Assembly (NCBI RefSeq): GCF_017571495.1
Contig: NZ_JAGETZ010000007.1
Location: forward strand, 186,001-250,000
DNA from: Hymenobacter negativus
GTDB lineage: Bacteria; Bacteroidota; Bacteroidia; Cytophagales; Hymenobacteraceae
Length of the DNA: 64,000 nucleotides
Reading direction: 5' to 3'
Part shown: in pieces, positions 34,804 through 43,041 of the stretch
How the letters are laid out: the number at the start of each line of letters is the position of its first letter
Position numbering within the stretch: the first letter of the stretch is position 1
Translations under genes and position numbers: made by a program
The notes under the pieces: generated by a model
Seen by the model: the letters and a program-made list of their open reading frames with translations, nothing else
Databases searched by the model: none
Told to the model about the DNA's origin: nothing

Positions 34804-35244
34804 TTACTCAAACTCGTTGCCGCAGTGAAAGCAGTGAAAACGGTTGCCCCGCACCGGAAACCGCAGCAGCACCGATAGCAACGACGCCCAAAACCCATAG
34901 GTGTTGCGTGTAGCCGGCCCATACGCCACATTCGACGAGCCACAGCGGGGGCAGCGGGGCGTCACCGGGTCGGGCGCATCGGCAGCGAAAGAAGCCACGT
35001 CGGGCTCAGTAGCCAGGGGTACCGGCTCATGGTGTAGGATTTCCAGGGCGGCTTCGGCATCGCGTTGGAGCACGTACAGCCGCACGCCGCCCGTAATGGG
35101 GCTGTAGAGCGGTATCAGCGAGACCAAATTCTCGTTGCTCAGAAAACACGGAATACCCGCTGCTTCCAGCCGCGTGCGCGCCAGGTTAGCTGCCATCGGC
35201 TCATAAAACGATTCAAGAAAAACGACGGAATCGGGAGCAGACAT
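34804..35244 (-). CDS. DUF2007 domain protein with C-terminal zinc ribbon
   Basis: 146 residues. The N-terminal DUF2007 (putative signal-transducing protein) domain covers about residues 5-75 (VVFLESFYEPMAANLARTRLEAAGIPCFLSNEN, then GGVRLYVLQRDAEAALEIL). A C-terminal CPRCGSS...FHCFHCGNEF four-cysteine ribbon lies at about 97-145, with a short hydrophobic stretch WASLLSVLLRF between its cysteine pairs. Soluble cytoplasmic protein of unknown role. The function name of the family is tentative in the databases. Confidence 0.8.
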   Translation of the reverse strand: MSAPDSVVFLESFYEPMAANLARTRLEAAGIPCFLSNENLVSLIPLYSPITGGVRLYVLQRDAEAALEILHHEPVPLATEPDVASFAADAPDPVTPRCPRCGSSNVAYGPATRNTYGFWASLLSVLLRFPVRGNRFHCFHCGNEFE

Positions 35245-35258
35245 GCAGGACTAGTAGG

Positions 35259-35351
35259 GTTGAATGTTGAGGGTTGCGTTTTAAAGGTTGAATGCGAGTG
35301 TTATCAAATCCAAACGACTCAACCCATCGAGCGCAACCCTTAACATTCAAC
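35259..35351. repeat. Inverted repeat, GTTGAATGTT family
   Basis: Arms GTTGAATGTTGAGGGTTGCG (35259-35278) and CGCAACCCTTAACATTCAAC (35332-35351), one mismatch, with further AACCC/GGTTG copies in the loop. It fills the gap between the DUF2007 gene and the next gene. Confidence 0.75.
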
Positions 35352-35356
35352 AGTGC

Positions 35357-35923
35357 TTACTTTGGCTGCTGCCGGGTGGCGGCGTCGATTCCTTTGGCGG
35401 CGTGGCCAGCTTGCAGCGCCACAAACTCGGCTTGCCGGGCTCGCACGCGCACCTCATCGCGGGCCGGCATGTCCATCCGGATTTGCTTCAACTGGTCGTT
35501 CAGGCGCTGGTACACGGCGCGGGCGTAGTCCCAGTCGCGGTCGGTCCAAGAAGTGCGCTGGGTGCGGGTTTCGCGTACCAGCTGTCCGTAGGCCGCCGGC
35601 AGGTCCTGGGGCGTAAGGGCGTTGATTTGGCCGGAGTAGGGGCCCATCAGCTTGGCTTCCATGGCCAGCTCCTGGCGCGGGTCGAGGGGCCGGGCGCGAC
35701 GGGCGCGGTTGTTAGCGTTGTAGGTAGCCGCGCCTTTGCCAATGCGGGCCAGCTTGTGGGTCGCGGTGCGGGCCACGGTATCCAGCTTGTGGCCGGCTTC
35801 GCGGGCGGCTTCCTGCCGCTCACGGGGCGTAGAGTCGCAGCTGCTGAGCAGCAAAGAAACAGCCAGCAGCGCACCGCTGAAGGGCTTTAAGCCCGAAAAT
35901 TGGTTGTGCAAAACACCTTTCAT
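35357..35923 (-). CDS. Hypothetical lipoprotein, helical
   Basis: 188 residues. Lipoprotein signal ending LLAVSLLLSSC with the cysteine at residue 29, followed by DSTPRERQEA. The mature part is highly charged and predicted helical, rich in Arg, Ala and Gln, with no cysteine after the lipobox. I recognise no family. It lies between the DUF2007 and TonB-type genes on the same strand; with 51-113 bp gaps on either side it may be transcribed alone. Confidence 0.75.
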   Translation of the reverse strand: MKGVLHNQFSGLKPFSGALLAVSLLLSSCDSTPRERQEAAREAGHKLDTVARTATHKLARIGKGAATYNANNRARRARPLDPRQELAMEAKLMGPYSGQINALTPQDLPAAYGQLVRETRTQRTSWTDRDWDYARAVYQRLNDQLKQIRMDMPARDEVRVRARQAEFVALQAGHAAKGIDAATRQQPK

Positions 35924-35973
35924 AGCACGAAGCAGTAAGTTGGCCGCAAGTTACGTCCGGCCACTGCGCCGCT

Positions 35974-36558
35974 CTACTGCTTGGCCAGTCGAAAGGTTAG
36001 CGTTAGCTCGTATTCCACGGCCACATCGTTACCGCCAATCTGGGCCGGAATCCATTCGTCGGGAATGGTTTTGGCCACGCGCAAGGCTTCCTGGTCGCAG
36101 CCACCACCAATGCTGCGCAGTACCCGGTGGGCGCTGGCTTTGCCCTGCTTATCAATGATAAAGCCAATGGTTACCTGGCCCTGAATGTTGCGCTCCTGCG
36201 CCAGCTGCGGGTACTGTAGCTGTGTGGTGTAGGCCGCCAGCGCCGCATCGCCGCCGATGAACAGGGGCGGGCGGTCCACGCTGTGGCGCTGCCACTGGCC
36301 GGGGCTGGTTTCGGTGCTGTAGGGAACGTCGCTGCCGGGGCGGTAGAATATCAGCTTATTGGCCGTGTGGTCGTACCGCTGCACCACCACCATTTCTTTG
36401 GAGGGTGTGATGCCATAATATTCCCACACGCCTACTTTGGTACGACGGTCGAGCATGCCGCTTTCCCATTTGGTAGTGTGCATCTTCTGTGCCTGAGCGC
36501 CGAACGCTAAGCCAAGAAAAAGAATAAGCTGCGTAAGTTTGTAAATGTTATTATTCAT
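35974..36558 (-). CDS. TonB C-terminal domain protein with N-terminal signal peptide
   Basis: 194 residues from the ATG at 36558 (MNNNIYKLTQLILFLGLAFGAQAQ). The signal appears cleavable after AQA, unlike classical TonB, which keeps its anchor. The middle (about 25-95) contains WESGMLDRRTKVGVWEYYG, a MORN/variant-repeat-like stretch seen in many Bacteroidota proteins. The TonB_C domain (about 110-194) has YPQLAQERNIQGQVTIGFIID and ALRVAKTIPDEWIPAQ. It may act as a periplasmic binding module instead of an energy transducer, and no ExbB/ExbD genes are near. Confidence 0.83.
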   Translation of the reverse strand: MNNNIYKLTQLILFLGLAFGAQAQKMHTTKWESGMLDRRTKVGVWEYYGITPSKEMVVVQRYDHTANKLIFYRPGSDVPYSTETSPGQWQRHSVDRPPLFIGGDAALAAYTTQLQYPQLAQERNIQGQVTIGFIIDKQGKASAHRVLRSIGGGCDQEALRVAKTIPDEWIPAQIGGNDVAVEYELTLTFRLAKQ

Positions 36559-36669
36559 AGTTGGATAGATGACGTAAAACAGAATATTATACTTCTCTGA
36601 AATACACAAACCTTTGATAACCCGAAGGTAGTAAAAGTTCTATTTCCGTTCAAGGGGTTCCCTTGTTAT

Positions 36670-37137
36670 TTAGCCCTCTTCAAGCTGTTCACGTAGGTCG
36701 TGCTCCCGTTCGCGTAGTCCGGGTGTATGAGGGCAAATAGCTGACAGCTTGGTGATTGATTTTAAGGCTTGTCGAATAAAGCCGAGCTGTTGTAGAATAG
36801 AATATTGTCCCCATAATGCTCCGAAATGCCGGGGTTCTCTAAGCAGGGTTTCATTTATATCGGCTAAAGAAGCCCGGTAATCACCCCGTAGGTAATAGGC
36901 CGTAGCACGCTTGTTCCAGGCTTCAGTAAAATTGGGGTTTAATTGAATTATATAGGTGAAATGCTTTATTGCCACCGTGAATTCCTCTGCCTGCAAAGCG
37001 CGCATCCCGGCTTCTAATTCCTTATCCAGGGCTACATCGCCGGTCGTCAGCCAGAGCTGCCAGATGCCGTTTTGCAGGGTTTCAATCTCGGCCGGCGTAG
37101 TGGCTAGCCGCAGGCGGGCAAACAGGTCGTCGAGCAT
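36670..37137 (-). CDS. TPR repeat protein
   Basis: 155 residues. About three tetratricopeptide units between residues 40 and 145, clearest in EEFTVAIKHFTYIIQLNPNFTEAWNKRATAYYLRGDYRASLADINETLLREPRHFGALW. The N-terminal part (LDDLFARLRLATTPAEIETLQNGIWQLW) is a conserved lead-in seen in other short TPR proteins of this phylum. No signal peptide, so a cytoplasmic protein-protein interaction module of unknown partner. AT-richer than its neighbours. It follows metF on the same strand after a strong hairpin. Confidence 0.82.
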   Translation of the reverse strand: MLDDLFARLRLATTPAEIETLQNGIWQLWLTTGDVALDKELEAGMRALQAEEFTVAIKHFTYIIQLNPNFTEAWNKRATAYYLRGDYRASLADINETLLREPRHFGALWGQYSILQQLGFIRQALKSITKLSAICPHTPGLREREHDLREQLEEG

Positions 37138-37152
37138 AGTCCGTGAACAGTT

Positions 37153-37195
37153 AGCAGCTTCACATTAGCATTAACAATGCTAATGTGAAGCTGCT
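37153..37195 (-). terminator. Perfect hairpin after metF
   Basis: 20-bp arms AGCAGCTTCACATTAGCATT (37153-37172) and complement (37176-37195) with a 3-nt loop. It separates metF from the TPR gene. There is no clear U run. Confidence 0.7.
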
Positions 37196-37210
37196 GGGTA
37201 CTAACTGAAT

Positions 37211-38167
37211 TTAAAACAGTTCCTTGGCCACCCGCCGGATGCTTTCCGACTTGCCCATGCTATAGTAGTGCAGGCAGGGCACGCCATGAGCCATCAGCTC
37301 GCGGCTTTGGTTGAGGCACCACTCGATGCCCACGGCGCGGGCCGCTTCGTTGTCGCGGCATTGGCTAATGGCTTCCACCAGCGGCTCGGGCAGGTTGAGG
37401 AAGAAAGCCCGGGGGAGCATGGTGAGCTGGCTTTTGGTGGTTAGGGGCTTGAGGCCGGGGATGATGGGCACGTTGATGCCCGCGTCGCGGCACTTCTTCT
37501 CAAACTTGAAAAACTCCTCGTTGTCGAAGAACATTTGGGTCACAATATAGTCGGCGCCGCGGTCCACTTTGTGCTTCAGGTAGCGGATATCGGAGGCGTA
37601 GTTGGGCGCCTCGAAGTGCTTCTCGGGGTAGCCAGCCGTGCCGATGCAGAAGTTGGTGGCCCAGGTATCGTCCTGCTCCTCATCCAGATATTCGCCCTTG
37701 TTCAGGTTGGCTACCTGCCCGATAAGGTCGCAGGCGTAGGCGTGGCCGTCGGGCTCGGCCTTGAACACGCCTTCGGACTTGATGGGGTCGCCGCGCAGGG
37801 CCAGGATAGAATCGATGCCCAGGAAATGCAGGTCAATCAGCGCATTCTCGGTCTCTTCCTTCGTGAAGCCGCCGCAGATGAGGTGGGGCACCGTATCGAC
37901 ATCAAAGCGGTTCTTGATGGCCGCGCAAATGCCTACGGTACCAGGCCGGCGGCGCACGGTTTTCTTCTCCAGCAGCCCGTTGGGGTGGTGGCGGTACACG
38001 TACTCCTCGCGGTGGTAGGTCACGTCGATAAACGGCGGCTTGAACTCCATCAACGGCTCGATGTTCGAGAACAGCGTGAGGATGTTTTCGCCCTTTTTGG
38101 GTGGCAGTACCTCGAAGGAGAAGAGGGTTTTGCCGTTGGCGCGGGCGAGGTGGTCGGTAACTTTCAT
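37211..38167 (-). CDS. metF: 5,10-methylenetetrahydrofolate reductase
   Basis: 318 residues from the ATG at 38167 (MKVTDHLARANGKTLFSFEVLPPKKGENI). An FAD-dependent TIM barrel that makes 5-methyl-THF, the methyl donor for MetH. Family marks: SFEVLPPKKG (about 18-27), DVTYHREE, IDSILALRGD (about 118-127), IGTAGYPEKH (about 168-177) and PIIPGLKPL (about 235-243). An upstream in-frame start at 38218 lies in repeat sequence and is not used. It is encoded after metH on the same strand, so probably under the same SAM riboswitch. Confidence 0.96.
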   Translation of the reverse strand: MKVTDHLARANGKTLFSFEVLPPKKGENILTLFSNIEPLMEFKPPFIDVTYHREEYVYRHHPNGLLEKKTVRRRPGTVGICAAIKNRFDVDTVPHLICGGFTKEETENALIDLHFLGIDSILALRGDPIKSEGVFKAEPDGHAYACDLIGQVANLNKGEYLDEEQDDTWATNFCIGTAGYPEKHFEAPNYASDIRYLKHKVDRGADYIVTQMFFDNEEFFKFEKKCRDAGINVPIIPGLKPLTTKSQLTMLPRAFFLNLPEPLVEAISQCRDNEAARAVGIEWCLNQSRELMAHGVPCLHYYSMGKSESIRRVAKELF

Positions 38168-38171
38168 ATGA

Positions 38172-38286
38172 GTAACCCCACCCCTAGCTCTCCCCTCCAG
38201 GGGAGGGGTGCCAGACATATCAGGGTTTAAATTGAAATAGTTGCGAAAGCCCTTCCTCGGAGGGGGAGGGGTTGGGATGGGGTTAC
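38172..38286. repeat. Inverted repeat between metH and metF
   Basis: Left arm GTAACCCCACCCCTA from 38172, right arm ending GGGATGGGGTTAC at 38286, with internal CCCCTCC/GGAGGGG hairpins. It is related to the elements at 485 and 2341. The right arm overlaps the metH stop codon (38283-38285) and the left arm ends 4 bp before the metF start. Confidence 0.75.
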
Positions 38287-41200
38287 TTCGGCTCGTAGTT
38301 CAGGTTGGGCATCAGCCAGCGCTCCAGGTCGGCCAAGGGCATGTTTTTGCGCTGGGCGATGTCGGCCACTTGGTCGACCCCAATTTTACCCAGGCCGAAG
38401 TAGCGCGCGTCCGGGTGGGCATAGTACATGCCGCTCACCGAAGAGGCCGGGTACATGGCCAGGTTTTCGGTGAGGGTGATGCCGGTTTTGCCCTCGGCGT
38501 CGAGCAGTTGAAACAAGGTGATTTTCTCGGTGTGGTCGGGGCAGCCGGGGTAGCCGGGGGCGGGGCGCACGCCGCGGTATTTCTCCTGAATGAGGTCGTC
38601 GCCGGTGAGGTGCTCGTCGGGCGCGTAGCCCCAGAACTCGCGGCGCACCCGCTCGTGCAGGCGCTCGGCAAAGGCCTCCGCCAGACGGTCGGCCAGCGCC
38701 TTCACCATGATGCTGGAGTAGTCGTCGTGGTCGGCTTCGTACTGCTCAATCAGCTTCTCGATGCCAATGCCGGCCGTGACGGCAAACCCACCCATGTAAT
38801 CCGGGCGACCAGTTTCTTTCGGAGCCAGGAAGTCGGAGAAGGCAATGTTGGGGATTTTCGGGCCTTTTTCGCCCTGCTGGCGCAACGTGAAAAATTCGGT
38901 GGCTACTGCATCACGCGCGTCATCGGCGTAGATTTCGATGGTGTCGTAGTCCTTGGTATTCGCCGGCCAAAAGCCCAGCACGGCGCGGGCCGTGAGCAGC
39001 TTCTCGTCGATGATTTTGCGGAGCATGGCCTGGGCGTCTTCGAAAAGCTTAGTGGCCGCTTCACCCAGCGTCTCGTCGGTGAGGATGCGCGGGTAGCGGC
39101 CCTTCAGCTCCCAAGTGTGGAAGAAGGGCGTCCAGTCGATGTATTCAGCCAGTTCGGCAAGGTCGTAGTCTTCCAGTACTTTGGTGCCGAGGAAGCTGGG
39201 CTTGGTAATCGAAACCGTGTTCCAGTCCGATTTGAAGCCATTTTCGCGGGCTGCTTCGATGGTCAGGTAGTTCTTCTCGCGCTGTCGGCTGGCGTAGTCG
39301 GCGCGCAGCGTGGCGTAGTCGTCGGCCACAGTCTGGGCATAAGCTTTTTCGCCCGAGCCGAGCAGGCCGGCCGCCACGCCCACCGAGCGCGAGGCGTCGT
39401 TGACGTGCACCACCGCCCCGCTGTAGGACGGCGCAATTTTCACGGCCGTATGCAGGCGCGACGTGGTAGCGCCGCCAATGAGCAGGGGCACTTTCATGCC
39501 GCGCTTTTCCATGGCCTGGGCCACGTATACCATCTCATCAAGGCTCGGCGTGATGAGGCCGGACAGGCCAATAACGTCGACCTGCTGCTTCTGTGCTTCG
39601 TCCAGAATACGTTCCAGCGGCACCATCACGCCCAGGTCCACGATGTCGAAATTGTTGCAAGCCAGTACCACGCCCACAATGTTTTTGCCGATGTCGTGCA
39701 CGTCGCCTTTCACGGTGGCCATCAGTATTTTGCCGGCCGTCTGGCGGTCGGAGCCCTGCTTGTCGGCCAATAGGTACGGCTCCAGGTAGGCCACGGCCTT
39801 CTTCATCACCCGCGCCGATTTTACCACCTGGGGCAGGAACATTTTGCCGGCCCCGAACAGGTCGCCCACCACGTTCATGCCAGCCATCAGCGGGCCTTCA
39901 ATCACTTCGAGCGGGCGGCCCACCAGCTGGCGCACTTCCTCGGTGTCCTGGTCGATAAACTCCGTAATGCCCTTCACCAGTGCGTGTTGCAGGCGCTCCT
40001 GCACTGGCAGGCTCCGCCACTCGTCGGCCACTACTTCGGCCTTGTCCTTTTGCTTAACGGTATCGGCAAATTCCACCAGGCGCTCGGTGGCGTCGGCGCG
40101 GCGGTTGAGTAGCACGTCCTCGGCCAGCTCCAGCAGGCCGGGCTCGATTTCATCGTACACGCCGAGCTGGCCGGGGTTCACGATGCCCATATCAAGGCCG
40201 GCTTTGATGGCGTGGTAGAGGAAGGCCGTGTGCATGGCCTCGCGCACCACGTCGTTGCCGCGGAACGAGAAGCTGATGTTCGAAATACCGCCGCTGGTGA
40301 GGGCGCCGGGCAGGTTCTGCTTAATCCAACGCACTGCTTCGATAAAGTCGATGGCGTAGTTGCGGTGCTCGTCCATGCCCGTGCCCACGGTCAGGATGTT
40401 GGGGTCGAAGATGATATCGGACGGGTCGAAGCCCACTTCCTTCACCAGGATGTCGTAGCTGCGCTGGCAAATTTCGATGCGGCGTTCCAGCGAGTCGGCT
40501 TGCCCGTTTTCGTCAAAGGCCATTACCACTACCGCAGCGCCGTACTGGCGCACCGTGTGGGCCCGCTCCCGGAATGCCGCTTCGCCCTCTTTCAGCGAAA
40601 TCGAGTTCACAATGCTCTTGCCCTGCACGCATTTCAGGCCCGCTTCCAGCACGCTCCACTTCGAGGAGTCAATCATTAGCGGCACCCGCGCAATGTCGGG
40701 CTCCGAGGCAATGAGGTGCAGAAACGTTGTCATCACCTGCTCGGAATCGAGCATGCCCTCGTCCATGTTGATGTCGAGGACCTGGGCGCCTTCTTCTACT
40801 TGCAGGCGGGCCACCGCCAGGGCTTCCTCGTAGGCACCGGTGCGAATGAGGCGGGCGAAAGCGCGCGAGCCCGTCACGTTGCAGCGCTCGCCCACGTTCA
40901 CGAAGAGGCTCTCGTTGGTGATGCCAAACGGTTCCAAGCCGCTGAGGCGCGTAGCGGGCTGAATTTCGGCGGGCAGCTGGCGGGGCTGGTATCTCTCGGC
41001 CAGCTTGCTGAGTTCGGCAATGTGCTGGGGCGTGGTGCCGCAACAGCCGCCCACCACCGTCACGATGCCTTCCTTCAGATAATCCTCCACCAGCGCGGCA
41101 AATTCTTCGGCTGATTCATCGTAGCCCCCGAAGGCATTGGGCAAGCCAGCGTTGGGGTAAGCCGAAATGTGCACGTCGGAAATGCGGCTTAGCTCCTGCA

Positions 41201-41978
41201 CGTACTGACGTAGCTGGTCGGCGCCGAGAGCACAGTTCAGGCCCACGCTCAGCAGGGGCAGGTGGCGAATGCTGTTCCAGAATGCCTCTACCGTCTGGCC
41301 CGAAAGGGTGCGGCCGGAGGCATCCGTAATTGTGCCCGAAATCATAACGGGTACCACGCGGCCGCCTTCGTCGAAGAACTTCTGCACGGCGTAAAGCGCG
41401 GCTTTGGCGTTCAGCGTGTCGAAAATGGTTTCGATGAGTAGCGTGTCGACGCCGCCATCCACGAGGCCACGCACCTGCTCCAGGTAGGCGGTGGCCAGCT
41501 CATCAAACGTCACAGCGCGGAAGCCGGGCCGGTTCACATCGGGCGAGAGCGAGGCCGTGCGGTTGGTGGGGCCCACGGCCCCGGCCACGAAGCGCGGGCG
41601 CTCAGGCGTGGCGTACTCGTCGGCGGCCTCGCGGGCCAGGCGGGCCGACTCGTAGTTCAACTCATACACCACGTGCTCCAGGCCGTAGTCGGCCTGCGCG
41701 ATGGTGGTGCCACTGAAGGTGTTGGTTTCCACCATATCGGCCCCGGCGGCGAAGTATTCGGCGTGGATGCCCTTGATGATGTCGGGCCGGGTCAGGCTCA
41801 GCAGGTCGTTGTTGCCGCGCAGGGGCTTGGGATGTTCGGCAAAGCGGGTACCGCGGAAGTCCTCCTCGGTCAGCGGATGGCGCTGAATCATGGTGCCCAT
41901 GGCGCCATCGAGAATCAGCAGGCGCTGGCGGAGGAGCTCGGGAAGTGAGGAGGGGGCATTCAGGGTGGCAGTGGGCAT
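38283..41978 (-). CDS. metH: Cobalamin-dependent methionine synthase
   Basis: 1231 residues, full four-module length. Homocysteine domain about 1-330 (ILDGAMGTMIQ, Zn ligands in SVGLNCALG and VGGCCGTTP). Methyl-THF pterin-binding domain about 350-620 (NVGERCNVTGSRAF, MIDSSKWSVLEAGLK). B12 cap and binding domain about 640-880 with the cobalt-ligand histidine in KGDVHDIGKNIVGVVL. C-terminal AdoMet activation domain about 900-1231 (RPAPGYPGCPDHTEK near the end). It transfers methyl from MeTHF through cobalamin to homocysteine. Preceded by a SAM-I riboswitch and followed by metF. Confidence 0.98.
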   Translation of the reverse strand: MPTATLNAPSSLPELLRQRLLILDGAMGTMIQRHPLTEEDFRGTRFAEHPKPLRGNNDLLSLTRPDIIKGIHAEYFAAGADMVETNTFSGTTIAQADYGLEHVVYELNYESARLAREAADEYATPERPRFVAGAVGPTNRTASLSPDVNRPGFRAVTFDELATAYLEQVRGLVDGGVDTLLIETIFDTLNAKAALYAVQKFFDEGGRVVPVMISGTITDASGRTLSGQTVEAFWNSIRHLPLLSVGLNCALGADQLRQYVQELSRISDVHISAYPNAGLPNAFGGYDESAEEFAALVEDYLKEGIVTVVGGCCGTTPQHIAELSKLAERYQPRQLPAEIQPATRLSGLEPFGITNESLFVNVGERCNVTGSRAFARLIRTGAYEEALAVARLQVEEGAQVLDINMDEGMLDSEQVMTTFLHLIASEPDIARVPLMIDSSKWSVLEAGLKCVQGKSIVNSISLKEGEAAFRERAHTVRQYGAAVVVMAFDENGQADSLERRIEICQRSYDILVKEVGFDPSDIIFDPNILTVGTGMDEHRNYAIDFIEAVRWIKQNLPGALTSGGISNISFSFRGNDVVREAMHTAFLYHAIKAGLDMGIVNPGQLGVYDEIEPGLLELAEDVLLNRRADATERLVEFADTVKQKDKAEVVADEWRSLPVQERLQHALVKGITEFIDQDTEEVRQLVGRPLEVIEGPLMAGMNVVGDLFGAGKMFLPQVVKSARVMKKAVAYLEPYLLADKQGSDRQTAGKILMATVKGDVHDIGKNIVGVVLACNNFDIVDLGVMVPLERILDEAQKQQVDVIGLSGLITPSLDEMVYVAQAMEKRGMKVPLLIGGATTSRLHTAVKIAPSYSGAVVHVNDASRSVGVAAGLLGSGEKAYAQTVADDYATLRADYASRQREKNYLTIEAARENGFKSDWNTVSITKPSFLGTKVLEDYDLAELAEYIDWTPFFHTWELKGRYPRILTDETLGEAATKLFEDAQAMLRKIIDEKLLTARAVLGFWPANTKDYDTIEIYADDARDAVATEFFTLRQQGEKGPKIPNIAFSDFLAPKETGRPDYMGGFAVTAGIGIEKLIEQYEADHDDYSSIMVKALADRLAEAFAERLHERVRREFWGYAPDEHLTGDDLIQEKYRGVRPAPGYPGCPDHTEKITLFQLLDAEGKTGITLTENLAMYPASSVSGMYYAHPDARYFGLGKIGVDQVADIAQRKNMPLADLERWLMPNLNYEPK

Positions 41979-42010
41979 TTCTTTCGGGACGAATAGCTAC
42001 GTAAGCGCGT

Positions 42011-42152
42011 ATCCAGAAAGAAACCCGAACAATAAAGTTCGGTTCCGGCTGTCATCTTCTTTCACCCAAACGCAAGGTAAAACGGGAGTTGGCACCTACT
42101 CGTGGTAGGTTGCCAAGACGTCATCGGGCCCGGTCCCTCGGTCTTTCTGGAT
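42011..42152 (-). promoter_or_regulatory. SAM-I (S-box) riboswitch before metH
   Basis: On the minus strand the P1 helix pairs ATCCAGAAAGA (42152-42142) with TCTTTCTGGAT (42021-42011), a perfect 11-bp stem. Right after the 5' strand comes the S-box core GAGGGACCGGGCCCGATGA, then CTTGGCAACCTACCA with its AGGTGCCAA partner, which is the SAM-I P3/J3 signature. A CCGAAC/GTTCGG hairpin lies near the 3' side. The aptamer ends 33 bp before the metH ATG. By family, SAM binding turns off metH and probably metF behind it. Confidence 0.9.
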
Positions 42153-42220
42153 AGCAGCGTAGGGCGAAGATACAACGGAACCGCTGTTTGGGGTACAAAT
42201 GCTGTCAGCTTAAGAATTAT

Positions 42221-42973
42221 CTATGAAAGCACAGCCAAGCCGGCGTCGCGGTGTTGCGCCAGCAGCTCGGCCGGCGCTTGCTTATCCGTAACAAGCGTGC
42301 CGACAGCAGAGAGGGGCGCAAATTGAAAGTACTGGTCGCGCTCCAGCTTGCTAGAATCGCAGAGCAGGTAGACGTGGCCGGCCGAGGCTGCCACTGCCAG
42401 GAAAATAGACGCTTCCTTTTCGCTGTTGGCACTGAGACCACGCCGCAGCGAAACCCCATCGACCCCCACAAAGGCCTTGTCCACGGCGTAGCGGCGCAGG
42501 TGCTCCGTGGCAACGGCGCCGTGCGTGGCCCGGCGCTTAGCATCTACCTCCCCGCCCGCCATCACAACCTGCACCGCCGAGCCGGCTAGCTCGAACAGGA
42601 CCGGCAGGGAATTGGTCACAACCCGGATTTTCAGGTGCCGAATGAGGGCGCATAGCGGAAACGTAGTGCTGCCGCAATCGATGAAAATGGTGTCGCCCTC
42701 TGCAATATGGCGCGCCGCCAGCTGGCAAATGTATTCCTTCTGGGGACCTTGGGCGGTGGCTTTGGTAATGAAGGCTATCGGATGCCGGGCCATGTTGGGC
42801 CGTACCGCGCCGCCGTGCGTGCGCACCACCAGGCCCTGGTCAGCCAGCAGCGCCAAATCGCGCCGAATGGTGATGGGCGTGGTGCGCAGGTGCCCGGCTA
42901 CAGCCGCTACTTCCACGCTGCCGTGCTGCTCCAGGGTTTGCAGAATGTATTGCTTGCGCAGTTGGAAATTCAT
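42221..42973 (-). CDS. DeoR/GlpR family transcriptional regulator
   Basis: 250 residues from the ATG at 42973 (MNFQLRKQYILQTLEQHG). N-terminal DeoR winged HTH at about 5-60 (VEVAAVAGHLRTTPITIRRDLALLADQGLVVRTHGGAV), then the DeoRC sugar-phosphate-sensing domain (about 75-230) with IFIDCGSTTFPLCALI, VVTNSLPVLFELA, VVMAGGEVD and FVGVDGVSLRRGLSANSEKEA. Effector unknown, but the family senses phosphorylated sugars. It is divergent from the nudK gene, with 68 bp between starts, and that gap contains repeated GAAC sites. Confidence 0.92.
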   Translation of the reverse strand: MNFQLRKQYILQTLEQHGSVEVAAVAGHLRTTPITIRRDLALLADQGLVVRTHGGAVRPNMARHPIAFITKATAQGPQKEYICQLAARHIAEGDTIFIDCGSTTFPLCALIRHLKIRVVTNSLPVLFELAGSAVQVVMAGGEVDAKRRATHGAVATEHLRRYAVDKAFVGVDGVSLRRGLSANSEKEASIFLAVAASAGHVYLLCDSSKLERDQYFQFAPLSAVGTLVTDKQAPAELLAQHRDAGLAVLS

Positions 42974-43008
42974 CGGATTGGCCTTACTTGTTCTCAACAA
43001 ACATAAAA

Positions 43009-43033
43009 GAACAAATAAGAACAAAAACGAACG
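43009..43033. promoter_or_regulatory. Direct GAAC repeats in the DeoR-nudK gap (likely DeoR operator)
   Basis: GAAC occurs at 43009, 43019 and 43029, exactly 10 bp apart (AAGAACAAAT, AAGAACAAAA, ACGAACG), all on one helix face. An inverted GTTC copy lies at about 42990. DeoR/GlpR proteins commonly bind such short phased repeats between divergent promoters. Confidence 0.5.
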
Positions 43034-43041
43034 ACCCATTC

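Noticed and set aside
38241..39773. 510-codon plus-strand reading frame across metH
   Set aside because: Antisense to the conserved C-terminal half of MetH; composition typical of a shadow frame.
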